Shown here one piece after another: positions 37,419 to 50,699 of a stretch of DNA of 64,000 bases. The notes under the pieces are model-generated. The model was not told where the DNA came from, made no database searches, and saw only the letters and a program-made list of their open reading frames with translations. The stretch's first letter is position 1, and the number at the start of each line of letters is the position of its first letter. The translations under genes were made by a program, and so were the position numbers. Origin of the DNA: Rostratula benghalensis (taxonomy: Eukaryota; Chordata; Aves; Charadriiformes; Rostratulidae); contig VXAI01000191.1 of the NCBI GenBank assembly GCA_013399305.1, positions 641,191-705,190 on the forward strand, in the 5' to 3' direction.

Positions 37419-37953
37419 AGGTCTTTATCTCAACTCACAAGTTTTTCCCCACTCTTACACTTCTGATTCTTTCCCCCATCTCAGCTGGGGAAAGTGAGCA
37501 AGCAGTTTCATGTTTCTAGCTGCTGGCTGGGGTTAAACCATAACAATGGTGTATATGTATGGTATCGATTTTCAGACATGCATTGTCTTACAAGTCATTT
37601 GCTCAGGTTGCAGAGAAAAGAAAATTCATCGTAAATACTGGCAGATGTATTTAACAGGCAATGTAGCAACTCTTTAAATCTGAAATATGTAGCATTTAGT
37701 GTTATTAACAACACAGAATTTCTGAATATTGAATGAATTCACCCGTAGTCGTGTTACTAGTGACTACAACACTATCAGAAGTTACATTTCTTCTTTTTAG
37801 TATTCAGATGTTCAAATGCTAAAAATCATTGGCCAGTCCAGGTTCTTTTAGAAATAATATTGTTTAACTTATTGCATAAACAAAACTCAACTGGGAGGAG
37901 AAATCCATCATGTTAATAATATGTATAGGATGAGGCAGTCCCTGACCACTCAA

Positions 37954-37975
37954 ATTTACAGTCCAGACTGTAAAT
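37954..37975. repeat. 22-bp perfect palindromic element
   Basis: ATTTACAGTC, a 2-bp spacer CA, then GACTGTAAAT: perfect 10-bp arms. It could be a small dimeric protein-binding site or a decayed hairpin. No transcription unit is attached to it. Short arms like this are expected a few times by chance in 64 kb. Confidence 0.7.
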
Positions 37976-38476
37976 AGTAGCTGCCAAATGAAACTCTACT
38001 CTCCTAGTTTTACAGCTGGGAAAAATATTAGACAACAGAGAGCTGAGGTGTGTTACTAAACGTAATGAAGATTCAGATATCTGGAGTTTGTCCTGCAGAG
38101 CAGTGGGATGGGTAGACTTCCTTACCAGTAAGCTTTTTCTTTCAATGTGTGTGACTCAATACAAAAATGTGTGTAGGAGTACACATAGTATTCAACGACC
38201 TGAAGTATTCTTTATTTGAAAGTATTTGAAACCTCAGCAAATTTTTATAAACAAACAAACAAAACACCCCACGTGCCTTAGCTGTCTCGCAGATTTAGGT
38301 GCTATTTTCACAGTCACATGATCAAGTATGAACGAACTAATAGGAATTCCCTTTTTGCTGAAAGAGTATAGGAGCCAAATCTTTCCTAAGGTTTCCAAGC
38401 TGTCTTTTGAAGTCTGAGTTTGTTTATTTATTCCATGCTGATTTTTCCCTCTACATTAAGTGACAGATATTTCAAT

Positions 38477-38540
38477 TTAAACAAACAAACAAACAACCAA
38501 ATAAAAAACAACAAGAACAAAAATCCAAACAAAAAACACC
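38477..38540. repeat. (AAAC)n-type simple repeat
   Basis: AAACAAAC units grade into AAAAACAACAAG and CCAAACAAAAAA. The strand asymmetry (A and C only on long segments) is similar to the tract at 46474-46537. It may be a decayed poly-A tail of an old retroelement, but I recognise no element body next to it. Confidence 0.8.
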
Positions 38541-39778
38541 TGTTGTTTCTGATAGTTTTCCACCTTTGGTGCAGTAGCAGCCAGTGTGCCAGTTACACAC
38601 GGCTTGGGACACAATCCTGCAATTTATAATTAGAGCTTGCATTGTGCAGAATGAAGTGGGAGACAAAAAAAGTAGGTGCGTATACTGACATGAATATATA
38701 TCTCCTCTGGAGTATTTCAACACAAAGTTCTCTCTTTTGTAGCAAGGGAATAAATTCTATGGCTTTTCAAGAATCCCAGTTGACTTAAGGGAGGCTTTGG
38801 TACAGTGCTACATGCATGGACTTTTAGGGATAGGGTCCTAAAACTACCTGCAAGTTGCCTGAGAAACGCCCACATAATTTTTAAAGGTTAACGTCACTCC
38901 CATTCAATACACCCACATATCATTAAAGGAAAACTACTTCCAGAAATACCATTATAAAATATATGAACTCAGTAACCCCTGCCCCAAACTGAAAGCCCCA
39001 GGTGTAGCTTGATAGTGTCAACACTAAATATCTGGAAGTCTTCAGAAGTTCCTGCTTGTCTTGACAGCGTAAAAGTAATTCATGGAAGAGTTCAGCCTTA
39101 TTCTGTAATGCCACTTTAGGTGCTGCTCTGCTGAATGGCTGGTAATTTGAAATCACTAAATGACTGAGATAAAAAAAGAATATTTGTGAATGCAACATAA
39201 TCATATTAATAAGAAATAGAAAGAAGTGAAGAAGCTGTTAGGAATTTAAACCAAAGTTCTTGAATGCTATTTCTGCAGTATCTGATGAGCTCTGATTAAC
39301 AGTATAAAATTATCAAATGGAAGAAATCCGGCTGGAAATGATGACTGCAGATTTCGTGATGAATCTTTCAAAAATATGTTGGCTCCATCTTTCCAGGCAT
39401 AGAAACACTCTGAACTGTGCAGCCAACGATCTATCCTATTGATGAATTCTTTACCCCTTGTTTAATTAGCCATCTCATCTAGCTACACTATTTAATATTT
39501 CAGTTGCTGCTCTTCACGACTTTCTTTTGCAGTCATTGAAAAATTGTTTTGTACAAACATCCTAAGTACCGTTCCTGTTGAACTCATTACTATAGTGAGG
39601 ATAATTCTTCATGAAATTTTTGACAAGTCTAAATTTTTATTCACCCATTGCCTCGCTGACAGCAGAGGGACAATTCATGGGAACGTTTTTTCAGCAGTGT
39701 GCGGGCAGGGCCTGTATCCCAGCAGTGCAGATAGCTTGTCAGGATGCGGTGGCTCTGACATGATTAATACAAGCTCAT

Positions 39779-39791
39779 GTTGCTGAGCAAC
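39779..39791. promoter_or_regulatory. Palindromic RFX X-box
   Basis: GTTGCT-G-AGCAAC is a perfect inverted repeat of the RFX half-site with a 1-bp spacer, fitting the X-box rule (GTNRCC/T, 1-3 bp spacer, RGYAAC). RFX factors regulate ciliary genes and also bind distal enhancers. It lies in a stretch (about 39430-39920) rich in homeodomain-like words such as GTTTAATTAGCC and GATTAAT. The motif is seen directly; occupancy and target are unknown. Confidence 0.5.
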
Positions 39792-42700
39792 CTTAATGAA
39801 GCTAAGGATAATCAACACACCACTTGCACAGATCTCTGGACTTGTACTTCCCCATGTGTTTTCTGTCACCCAAATCCTATGCTGTGTGAAGGCACCTGAA
39901 TTAGCCCAGGAATGTGACATAAAGGAGCCAACAGAGAAAGTTGGAGAAACTGATTAAAGGATTTAAGATTTCAAAGGCTATGATCCATCTGGATTCATTG
40001 TTGAAGAGAGTGAGGGTGTCCAGAGATGGTAAAAGAAGGATCCCCGACCCTCCTGACCCTTTAGTGAAAAGAAGGGATGAGAAGGCAAATGTTGTGTTCA
40101 TTTGTTTATTTTTCTTTGTGTGATTTAGACAAGGGAAAGGGAATAGAGCTCTCTGGGTGGTCCTGAAGCTAGTTTCCTCAAGAAATTGGGAGAAGGTTCC
40201 CCTTTTAAGCACAGTTGTGAATGGGGGGTGGGGAGAAGGATTAGTGAATAAAGCTTTTCTGCCTTCAGAAAATAAACATTTTTCTCTACCTTTCTTCCAT
40301 GGTTCTGCTAAAACATCTTCAGATAATTCAGGAATGAGCTTGCTGGAAAAAATTCCCCCTTCCAGGGGAGACTCCCTTCCTCCTTGTCCAGGATCATAGA
40401 CCTGTCACTTAAAGACAAAGAAGAGCTATAATTGCTGGTCTTTCTTCATTTTGCTAAGTGCTTGTGGTGCTGTGTCCCAGTATAATCTCAGTCCTGCTAA
40501 AAATAAAGTTTTATTGACTAACAAAAACCAAAAAAAAAAACCCAGGATGCAAATGATTAATTTTCCCTTCATGAGAATTTTTTTCCATTCGCAAAATGAC
40601 TGCAACATGTCTGTGCCTCACTCACCAGAGAGACAGTGGTGCCCTGCTGTCCCACTCCTCCCCTGTATCCTTTCCAGGCTCACCTAAGCTCTCCTTTTTC
40701 AATGCTTCCCCCATTCCAAGGCTCTGAGGGAAATTGGGAACTTCTTCCAATGGAAGTGGGTCAACATCTTCCTCTGGCAAGAGCACTGCTGGGAGTATGG
40801 CAGCCAGGGGGACAAGAGCAGCCTGCTAGATACGTTATGCACTGTCGCATGTAGAAGGGTTAGGATGAATGTCTGTCCCTCACAGGTGAAGCCAATAACT
40901 ACATATCTTGGTGGGATGGGAAGGATCAAGTGGGGCATACTCATCCCTGCCATTACTCAGTGAGTGCCCTGTAGTATATAAATGCTGCACAGCCTGGCTC
41001 AGGCCTGGCAGAATTTCAAGGGCAAAGATATTCCCCATTAAACCTGTGGGAAAATAGCCATGTGAATTAATGCTTTAGTTCCCAGGGGTTCTCACTGTAA
41101 ATATTCAAGCTCTTTGAGAAGGAGATTTTGGTCCAAATGTGGATGTGTGATAGATACAGTGGCATGTTTCCTTAGGAAACTGAATGCTGCCATCCTAAGA
41201 CAGCCAATCGGCCCCATGTATTCCACTTCTTCTTAGGCTTGGGCTTCTTGTACTAAACACTGGGAAAACAAAACATTCTGCATAACTTCAACTCTCAAAG
41301 ATTTTTGGTGTGGGAAACCATGAGATACTGTGAATTCCCTTGTATATGTGCATATTATGTATCCTGGTATTCAGTGTTCCTACTGTGACACAGGACTTTT
41401 GGTAGGGAAATGTGCTTGTTGAGATTTGAACCTTGAAATTCAATGTCTCAGATCTTTTTCTGGGGTGTTCTTCAAAACAATTTGGGATGACAAAGGCTTC
41501 AGAACACTCATTATGTGCCGTTGTGGCAGTAGTCTGCAGCACTTTAGGATACATTCATCATTTATTTAATCCCACGTAAATCCCTGACTTAGTAAAATAT
41601 CACCAATTTACAGGAGGAACGATTTTGACCAGCTGTGTTAAGCAGATTGCAAAATGGCAAGTAAATAATTTCATGAAGAGCCATTGTGCTTGCAGTTGTA
41701 TAAACATGTGATGTCTATAAATCATTGTATGCTATACAGTAAAAATCTTGAGCATATAGATCATTATGACACTCTGTGAAACAGCATAACCACTGTTGTT
41801 GTCTTGGTAGATGAGTCAATGTTGAGTTGTTCATTCCCTCCTGCTGCTGGATAAAATCTTTTCCCAGGAATATAAATATTACATGGATACATGTGAAGAT
41901 TATGAAATGCAAAAATTTGCGAGCGACTCTAGCATTTTGAAATACCTCTGTAGAACATAAAGGATTTTATCACTGTTTTTTAATGAAATATAGTGAGTTA
42001 TTTCATTGGGGGGAAAAAAGGTAAATAATTCATATTTCCTTCTCTCTTGGTTACAGAAACTAAACATCTTGTTTAAGGTTAGGGAGTATGTCAAGAGCAG
42101 ACGTGGGATTGCAGATGTCATACTTTCAGTCACCTTGGTAATCAAGAAGAAGGACAGCCTGCAGTGTTGCATACAAACTGGGAACATATTTGTGAGTTCT
42201 GTTTAACTGCAGCTCAGATGAGTCATGGACACTTGGACCTCACTTCCTAATTCTGGAAGCAAAAATAAATGCTTATGTGAGGCCACTCTTAAAAAGTATC
42301 CTCAAACATAGTAACCATAGCTAATTGTAAAATGACTCTTTTATTTACTGACAGTTTGCATAGTTCAGAGAAGAATTAATAATATCACAGACCTTTTTAC
42401 CAGAAACAAGCATGCTCAAGGAAGACAGCTGTTTTCAGAGTGTCAGCTGGGAAAAATGCCCCAACCACTCTTATTTGATGAACAAATATACTTTCTTGAT
42501 TGTCTACACTCATACCCATCTGTCAGGATGGCATGATGCCCAGGCAGAAGCTGGCCAAAACTTTTGCCTTGGGCATTGACACTGATCAACAATAGGTTTA
42601 GATGGGCAATATGCATAACACTGCATATAAAATGTCTTAAGCCTCTTTTTTTGTGCCAAGCACGGCACAGAAGCTTGGAAACAAATGTCTCCTCATATAT

Positions 42701-45619
42701 CATTTGGCATTACTGAGTCCCCAAAAGCAAGTATTATCTAAAAAATCCAAGTTCTAGGGTCACCACTACATCACATACAAGGTGGTGTTGGGCTCAAAGC
42801 GATTACCGTGTTGTAGAAGAATATTTTGACTGATGCATACTGTGTGACAAGATGGTCATAGACACTACTTGCAAAGACAAATGTTAACTACACAACAGGG
42901 AAATACACTTTAGGAGCACTGAGCCAGCTGGTTTCTCAGACAAATGGTCTTCATTGCCTGGAAAATGTACAGTCTATGAAAGGATCAGAACCTGGTTAGT
43001 CAGCAGCTGAAGGGATGTGAAAATGAAGAGAAAGTAACATGTGAAATTTTAAAAAAACTGCTACATTTACATGAGAAAGAACTAGAGGCAAAAGAAGAGA
43101 ACATGTCCCACTGCATAGGTTATCTTCATAGATAGCCTTCATAAGAATGAGATAAAAGTAGTAATAAAGAAGAACATATGTAGATGTGATGCTAGCATTT
43201 TTAAGGTGGAACTAAAAAGCCTTTTTGTCTTTCAACAAACCCATGGAGCAAGGTTATTAAATTTTATAGCTAGTTTTATTTTAACAAAGTCTAGAAGTAT
43301 ATACTTTGAAAGCAGAGATATGGACTCCCATGGAGTAAGGCAGGGTGAACACTTTTCTGCAATTGTGCTCTCAGTCTACTGACATTTAGCATTTCTCTGA
43401 GACACAGCAAACTCTACAGGGAAAAGCTTTAGCAGTCTCCTCCTTGCCACAACCTCCTCCATGCCTGGCTGTCTGCCCTTTGTTCTTAGCAGTGTCTTAA
43501 TCTCCTCCCAAACTTCTGGCTCTTTGCAGGCTGTCACTGGCTTTACTCCTACCACCTCTTACTCTCTAGAAGTTACTTCTAGATGGTGCTCAAGACCTGG
43601 CTATAATAGTCTATGCACCCCTAATCATTCCTAAAGGAGCTGTAATATTTACCTTCCTCCACAGAATCGGAAAAGACCTTCCACAGCAGCCATAAAGAAA
43701 GTAATGATTTAGGGCAAAGCAGAGCACATTATAAGCAGTGAGCAAATAACGGAAAGAGATTGAACTCTAATATATTTACGGAGCAATAAATAATTTAGTT
43801 AAGTTAGAAAGATACCTTTCTTTGTTCTTGAAGTTCTAACATTTATTCAATACATGTGAGGGAATGGTAAATCTGTACCTTATTTCCAGGAAAGACAGAA
43901 GAAAAAAATTCTGGAAATTTTCTAAAAACGAGTCCTGTGATTCTAAGTCCAGTTTTTTTTGATATATTTTTATTTAACTTATTTAACTTCTCCAAAGTGT
44001 TTACATAATTTTTCACAGCATAGCACATGGAAATATTATCCCATATCTGAACTTCTAAAAGACTGCAGATTTTTAGATGCTTGAGAAATTGATCTGGCAA
44101 ACTCCTGTGAGAAAAAGCAAAATCTTGAATGTCAGCAGTCATATAGAAAAATATGCTTTTTACTGGAATTTTAAGTTTGAATATTTGATGCAAAGTATAG
44201 AAGTTATAAGCCTCTTATCTAACCATGAGTATGTTCTTACACTTCTGCTCCTTCTCTGGAAAACTGATCAATAACACCAATGTTGCTGGAAGGAAAAAAA
44301 TAGTCAGGGTAACTACACAGTCACTATGTTGAAATGCTTTGTGGATAATTATACCTTTTAAATTACTAGAGGTTTAGTTGTAGCTTTTACTATGCTTCCA
44401 TGATTTTTATTTTCTGTGAATATCAGAAAACTCTGCTAACCTATTAACCTATTATTATACCCAAGCATACTGTTTATCTTTCAGACCAAGTGATGGCAAC
44501 GGAATCCATGAACCTAGATTTAGTTTTGATGTAAAATTTTACTGAAAACAGTAAGGACTGGTTATGTGAAGTGCATTTGGCTGCTAGACTGGATGTCAAC
44601 CTGACTTGTTTGAAGAATTGTATAGAAAAATTCCAAAGAGGAACATGTTTTGCAAACAATTGTATCAACTCAGCTACATTTCTTGTGGATTTCTGGGATC
44701 CTGATCTTACATGGTGACAGGCACAACATAGTGTTTTGAATACTATTGTAAGAAGTTGATTAAGCATTCTACTTCATTGTGTACACATTCTCATACTGCA
44801 GTTCAGTTTCTGTTGGGTCTGAGTGCCTCCCATATGGTCTGAATCACACAAGGTAATAGTATTGGCCACGTGCAATTCTTTCATCCTGTCCCAAGGAGTA
44901 CCACACACACCATCACTAGTTTACTCTGATAGATAATGTTCTTTTCTTAGTTTTATAGGTCAATGTCTGTACATGTCTCTGTAGGTATATGTAACTATTG
45001 TTCTCTGGACTGTACAGAGAAGACTAGTTCAAATAAGCGAGCTTTGCATTTGAAGGCAGATGTGAAATTATCTGTAGTTCTGTGAGTTGTAGTAATTTTG
45101 TTTGTTTCACAGATTTGATTGCCCAAAATTTTATTTCTGTGGTTTCCATGGTAAAATGGCCTATTAAAAAAAAATAAAATCTGAGCAGCCTTATAACAAA
45201 AATCACAAAGCAGTAGTTTGGCTGCTCTGCTGAGTCCAGTTAGATGGAAGCAGAGCTGCTCTCACAGAGCTGTAGGTGATCAATCAAGCCCAGAACTTCT
45301 TGAACAGCTTAGCCTTCAATTTCAACTGATCTAAAACAGGAGACAAGTATGCAGGGCAATGCCTTCTGCAACGCAAGCTCTTCTGAGACTGCAGAAACAG
45401 CTCTGAATCTTTTGGAAGAGACTTGCTGTGAACAAGACTCCTTGGAGCAATTTGTGTGCAGGCAGAGCGCTCGACTCGGGGAGGATTTTGGATGCTGAGA
45501 GAAACAAGTTCATCTTTCTCTGATGAAGATCTAATTTACAACAACTTGCTCGAGCTTAGAATTTCTTGCTGAATTTTTGCACAGTGCAAATTTGAATAGT
45601 GAAGCCAAGTTCCCCTTGA

Positions 45620-45645
45620 TTCCAAGAAATTGCAGTTTCTTGGAA
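45620..45645. promoter_or_regulatory. Paired STAT (GAS) consensus sites in inverted arrangement
   Basis: TTCCAAGAA (45620-45628) and TTCTTGGAA (45637-45645) each fit the STAT5 consensus TTCYNRGAA and are reverse complements of each other, separated by 8 bp. Together they form a 10-bp-arm hairpin (TTCCAAGAAA / TTTCTTGGAA, 6-bp loop). Tandem GAS sites are a known arrangement for STAT5 tetramers, although the usual spacing is somewhat shorter. The motif is seen; function is inferred. Confidence 0.45.
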
Positions 45646-46473
45646 ATTTAGATTTCTTCTACCAAAGTTGTAATATGCATTTCTGCACACATTCTTTATA
45701 CATTTTCTGTCATTTCTGACTTTTGCAATCAGTTAACTCATCTTCTACCATTATGTAATACAGATATATGTAGGAAAGAGATAATTTATTTCTACATAAA
45801 ACCCATAATGGGTCTCATGAGCTTCTTTTAGGGACATGTGTCATTTATCTTGCTTCAGTCTCAGCTCTCTCATATGATAATCCAATAAATTGTTGCAGAG
45901 CCAAATAACATGCTTTAACTTTTTCTTTTTCTTTAGTGTTCTTCCTCCCTTACAGTTACTTTCTGGGTTTTCGTTTTTTGTTTTCTTTGTGTTTTTTTTC
46001 AGTCCACTTTACTAGCTTTCTGGTCACCTGACATGTCATGCTTATTATTCTTTGCCCTCTTGAACTCTGCACTGAGATTTGCAAACATGAGCAGTGAATA
46101 CAAACAAACATCAGCATTTTGCATCTTTTATGCGTTGACCTCCTCCCTAGGATTAAGTCTAGTATAACACAAGGGGGAAGCAGATCCAGGGTATACTATT
46201 AAGACATAAGTAAAGTCTTCTGAAGCACTTCTTATTGGCCTCATTTACAGCTAAATTAATTGCATGTGCACTCAGATTTGTTTATAAGGAGATGTAGGAC
46301 ATTTCCAGCAGGGAGTGGTTAAACTGGAATATATCTTCATAGCACATTTGGTTTCAGAATAGTTGGACAAGATGATGAGTTAGTAGTGGCTGTTCAGGAC
46401 AGAAGGCAATACCATAATTTTGGCTGGATAAAGTATTTATTAATATAAAAATAAATCTTTTCCCATAGCTGTA

Positions 46474-46537
46474 GAAAAAAAACCCAACCCAAAACAACAA
46501 CAAAACCAACCAAACAAAAAACCCCCACAAGCAAAAA
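46474..46537. repeat. AAC/CCAAA-rich simple repeat
   Basis: A tract made of AACCCAACCC, AACAACAAC, CCAACCAAAC and AAAAAACCCCC words. The plus strand contains only A and C for about 58 bases (46474-46531). It looks like a degenerate simple repeat related in style to 38477-38540. Confidence 0.8.
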
Positions 46538-49500
46538 AGTGTAATCACTTGAAATTTGACTACTGACTAATCTCCCTGTAGCAGCAACAGCCCCATTTCA
46601 GGGGCTACTAAGAAAAGACACTCATAAATCTCAGTGATTTATTGGTTTTTTTATCACATACAATCCTTTCTTTTTCTTAAAAAATGAATATGGGACACAT
46701 AGATGCCAGCTGCAGCTCTTAACGGTGGATTTGGATCTGTGGATCGGAAAGCCAGACCCTACAGCCCCAGGCAGCTTTACACCCCATGCCAGGACTTTTC
46801 CTTTTCCCCACTTTATGCAACTCTAGCTACAGAAGTCAGGCTCAGCTTAGCTCTCTCAAGGCTCCTAGTTGTACATATGGTTTGTACCTGAAAGTGGATA
46901 GTCCAAATTGCTTTTTGAAGATTTTTTGCTATAAAATACTACTTATTGAAATTTAGTTGGATTTTATGAGTAAGAAGCTAACTTTTGAGTCTTCACTGGA
47001 CATAATCAAGGTGCTAATTATTATCATCATCATTAACAAAATTTAATTGCAGGAAACCAAGCCATTAATTTTAAAACTGCAATAACAAAGCCAGAGAGTG
47101 AGAAAAGTAAATAAAACATAACACAAACTTTAGCTGACAGCATTCTAAAATTAATAACCCAACAACTCTTCACCAATACGTGTGCATGTGTGTGTATGTG
47201 TGTGCTTGCACAGAGATGATACCATACCTCACACAGGACTGTCATTGTCTATTCATTCATTAGAGGTAATTATTTTTAATTTTTGTCCCTATTGACCTGT
47301 AGGCAGATGGTTAGCATGAATACCATTTTTATCTGGACACCAGATCTGGCCAGACCGCAATCTGTTGGGTTTGATCACTAAACTGGCAGCTGCATTACAG
47401 ACCTGCTCTTTTCTCTTTTTGTCTCTGGGGACTGAAGATTGGATGCACTGAATGTGAACTTCTGCAAAACATGGGGCTTTTTGTCATTTTCACTTTGCTT
47501 TCTTTTTATGACCATCCGGTAAATGTCAGTACAGTTAAAAGCTGATTGAATCAAACCATACCAAAAAAGCAATTGTAGCTACAAATTTATTTTTTCCCAT
47601 ATAAAAAAACCAAGAAAGCAAATGCGGCTTTAAAGAGCAAATATACATATATACACCAATATGGAAAGGTAATTTAATGAATTCTAAGTTGGAGTGGAGT
47701 AACAGAAATCTATACACGCACACTACTCTTATTATCTAAAAAACAGGACAAGTATGTTGTGGGATACATTTCTGAAAAGGACCAAAGGACACAGACTTTT
47801 TTTTTTAATTTTATGGCTTGCATACGGAAAATTTGTATAATCAGTAATACCAAACATTTCTATATGACATAATTGCATGATATACGAAAGTAGACAGAGA
47901 TTTTTGTCCCAACCTTACATCCTTGCCTTCACAGACTTGAGAATGTGCATAACTTTAAACATTTGAGCCATATCCTTATGTTAAACATATTGAATACACT
48001 ACTCTTATTACATTTTTTTTCCTAAGCATGTGTGCAAATCTCAATTGCATCAGAGTTATTTTTACTTTCTTTTGCTAGTCCTTATTTTGGCAAAATTGTC
48101 TAAAACATAATGGAAGTTCTTCCTGAGTAAAGACTGAAATATCCTCTTTATCTGCTCTCTACTCAGATGAAATAAACCATAAACATATTGATTACTATGT
48201 TCCATTTAAAATTGCCTGAATAACTTAAATAATTTGTAACTCAATGTAAAAGTCATCTCTTGATCACAGCAAGCAGTTGTCCTCCCTTTATAAGATGCCA
48301 GTGATGTCAAATCCAGATTTGCTCCACTGTGACTGTCTAATGTTTACCACAGATCAAGGGTGCATGCAAATACTTTGCACACCACAGTGAATTTCACTTG
48401 TTAACAGTGGGCTGTGCCACAAGTAGAATTCAGATACAAGGTCTATAATCTTATATTATAGCACAATCTCCCATTTTATTTACACAGAGGAAACATCAAG
48501 CTGTCATTTACCTTATCTATTTTTAAAACATATCCCGGGTTCCAGTGTTGTGTACATCCATAGGAAAACATCAATTAAATAAAGCTACATGTAGTTAAAT
48601 GCCATCAGAATAAGTTCCCACTTTTTGTTATTTCCACAGGGGTGAATTTAACTGTGAGCCCAACAGCCTATTAGGGTTCCTGTAGTTTGACCTAGGAGAG
48701 GAAACTGGATTTTTGTCTTGCTCAAGAGATTCCTTGTGCAATTTTTCTTTAGAATATCATAGATTAACATGTACAAACAGCATAAGGAAGAGCATCCTAT
48801 AAAGTCTTTTCTGTGTGTTACAGTTGGATGTGCTTTCAGAACTTGGTGCTCCTCTCTCATGCTTTTCTGGCCAGTTGTACCGCTTCAGTAGGAGGGGCAG
48901 AGGAGATGCCAAATCCAGATCTTGTACTTCCCAGGCAAGCACTGTATTTCCTAGAGAAAAGATTATTTTCTCTTCTGTTAGACATCTCTCTTAGATGGGG
49001 AATCAGTTTGACACAGGCTGGGGACTAAAGAGCTAACAAGAAAATGATGAGGTCAGGTACCTAGCTAGTGAATTTACCTAGCTAATTTTCCTCCCTTACC
49101 TCTCTCTCAGTCTATTGTTTATACCATTTTCAGCAAAGTTTGGTGCCAGAATGTCTTCCTTTATTTCAAATGGAGAGAAAGGGCTGCTTTTTAGAAGGTG
49201 GTTTATACCCCTTAAGTCTCTACTCTGCAAATCCATATGGCCCTAAACCAAATCTCTGGCCCTATACCATTTCAGACAACTAAAGATTCAGCAGTGAGGC
49301 TTCCCCATCCTCACTAGCAACCCAGTGCAGAATGCTGGGCTGCACTGCAAAAGTGTATGTGAAATAAGATAGGCAAAAATAGACGGCCCAAAGGAATTTG
49401 AGGCTTCATTAGGCGTCGTTGTGGTGATTATATAAGGGAACATGTGAGACAATGATTAATCTTAATGAAAATATTCTCTCTGTGATGGTAGAAATAGATC

Positions 49501-50699
49501 CATATGAAAGGTTATTCACAGACCAGTCAAGACAGCACACACTCATTATGATTTGAATGATTTAACGAGTCCCACACATTCAAAGCTGTTTTTAAGGTCA
49601 GCAGTTAGCTTTAACAATATATTTCAAGTGCTGGGAGTATCTAAGATGGTTCTGTTATGAGAGCAGTATATTTTAAGTTTCTGAGGATGGGCTTGAATGC
49701 CAAGAGCTTGTGCAAGCAGTGTAGGGGCAGCGTGGCTGTACTCTCCCAAGCAGGTGAAGCAGTGCACTCAGACCTAGCAGAAGATACAAAGATAGGCACT
49801 GCCAAACACATTACACTCACCCATATTCCGCTTACATGATTTGGCATTGAAAGCCAGCAACCTTTTCCACTGTTTCAGCAAATCTATCATACCTGCCAGC
49901 TTCTAAAATTCAGAAGTGGACCCTGCCTCTTCAGCCGCCTTTTCCTAGGCAAAAAGAAACATCTACCCACTCTGACACACATCGTAGTCGTGCTGGAATT
50001 GCTGGGCAAGCGCAGATAAACTGGCCAGTGTTCAGACTGCATGTTCAAATGCACCCTGATGTATAACAGTCACTGCACGTGTCAGACAGGATTGCTCTTT
50101 TCTTGCACACCAGCCTTACGCCCAGGATTCAGAGATGTTTGGTAGGTAGGGAGAAAACATGTAAATTGTGTTGGCAAGAATTCATTCATATAGCAGATCA
50201 CAGACCAGAAGCTTTGTGAGTATTTCTAGAAAGAGAAATACTCCTTTTTCAGGAGAAGAAATGGCACTTTTTCAAAACAGAAAGTTTAATTGTGATGTAT
50301 ATAAGATCATAAATTCTTTAACTGGTTTTGACTCCCAATGTATCTAACAAAATTAAGTTCACTTAAGACACAACCCTTGTTTCAAGGTTACCAACCTGAG
50401 AAGCAATATTTTCACAAAGTTTGAAGTAATTTCAGGCAGGGAGAGAGAAGACAGGAGTGTATTCACCTTTAGGTGCAGCAGCAATGATTGCCACTCTTGT
50501 AGTAATAAGCCTTCAGAAACAGTCTACGACGTTGCATGACACCCCTTGCATGCTCTTTTGCTGTTTGCAACCAAATAAGCTGAATTCACATTTTCAAACA
50601 CCAGAGCTTGAACTATAATCTGATATATATATTTTTTTTTTGTTAGTAGCTCATTAACTTCTCTGGCACTGATTACTCTCACACTACACACTATGCTGA

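Larger units (their letters stand above)
36979..37545 (+). mobile_element. Solo LTR of an ERVL-type endogenous retrovirus
   Basis: The 567-bp unit starts TGTGATAG and ends CCATAACA, so its ends are an imperfect inverted repeat (TGT-AT-G on both strands) with TG...CA termini as expected of an LTR. Inside, in the expected order, are a CRE (37213-37220), a TATA box (37228-37235) and ATTAAA (37413-37418). The words 'AGCTGACC/AGCTAACCTGAACGGACCAAAGGGA', 'TCTTTATCTCAACTCACAAG' and 'GCTGGCTGGGGTTAAACCA' match what I remember of an LTR family abundant in songbirds and other Neoaves. No gag, pol, env or primer-binding site follows, so internal sequence was probably lost by LTR-LTR recombination. I see no intact target-site duplication (TAATT before, ATGGT after), consistent with age. 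The family name is from memory. Confidence 0.85.
37546..50699. other. Non-coding unique DNA, no gene seen
   Basis: Several 80-116-codon frames exist on both strands, for example 43843-44193 and 39901-40212 on the minus strand. None has a domain, a supported splice structure or codon texture that I can defend. The stretch holds AAAC-type simple repeats (38477-38540 and 46474-46537), a 22-bp palindrome at 37954-37975, an RFX-type palindrome at 39779-39791 and paired STAT-type sites at 45620-45645. The remainder is unremarkable AT-rich sequence. Confidence 0.65.

Noticed and set aside
40970..41045. TATATAAAT followed by ATTAAA, as a possible second LTR
   Set aside because: The spacing is too short, no TG...CA boundaries are visible, and no LTR family words are present.
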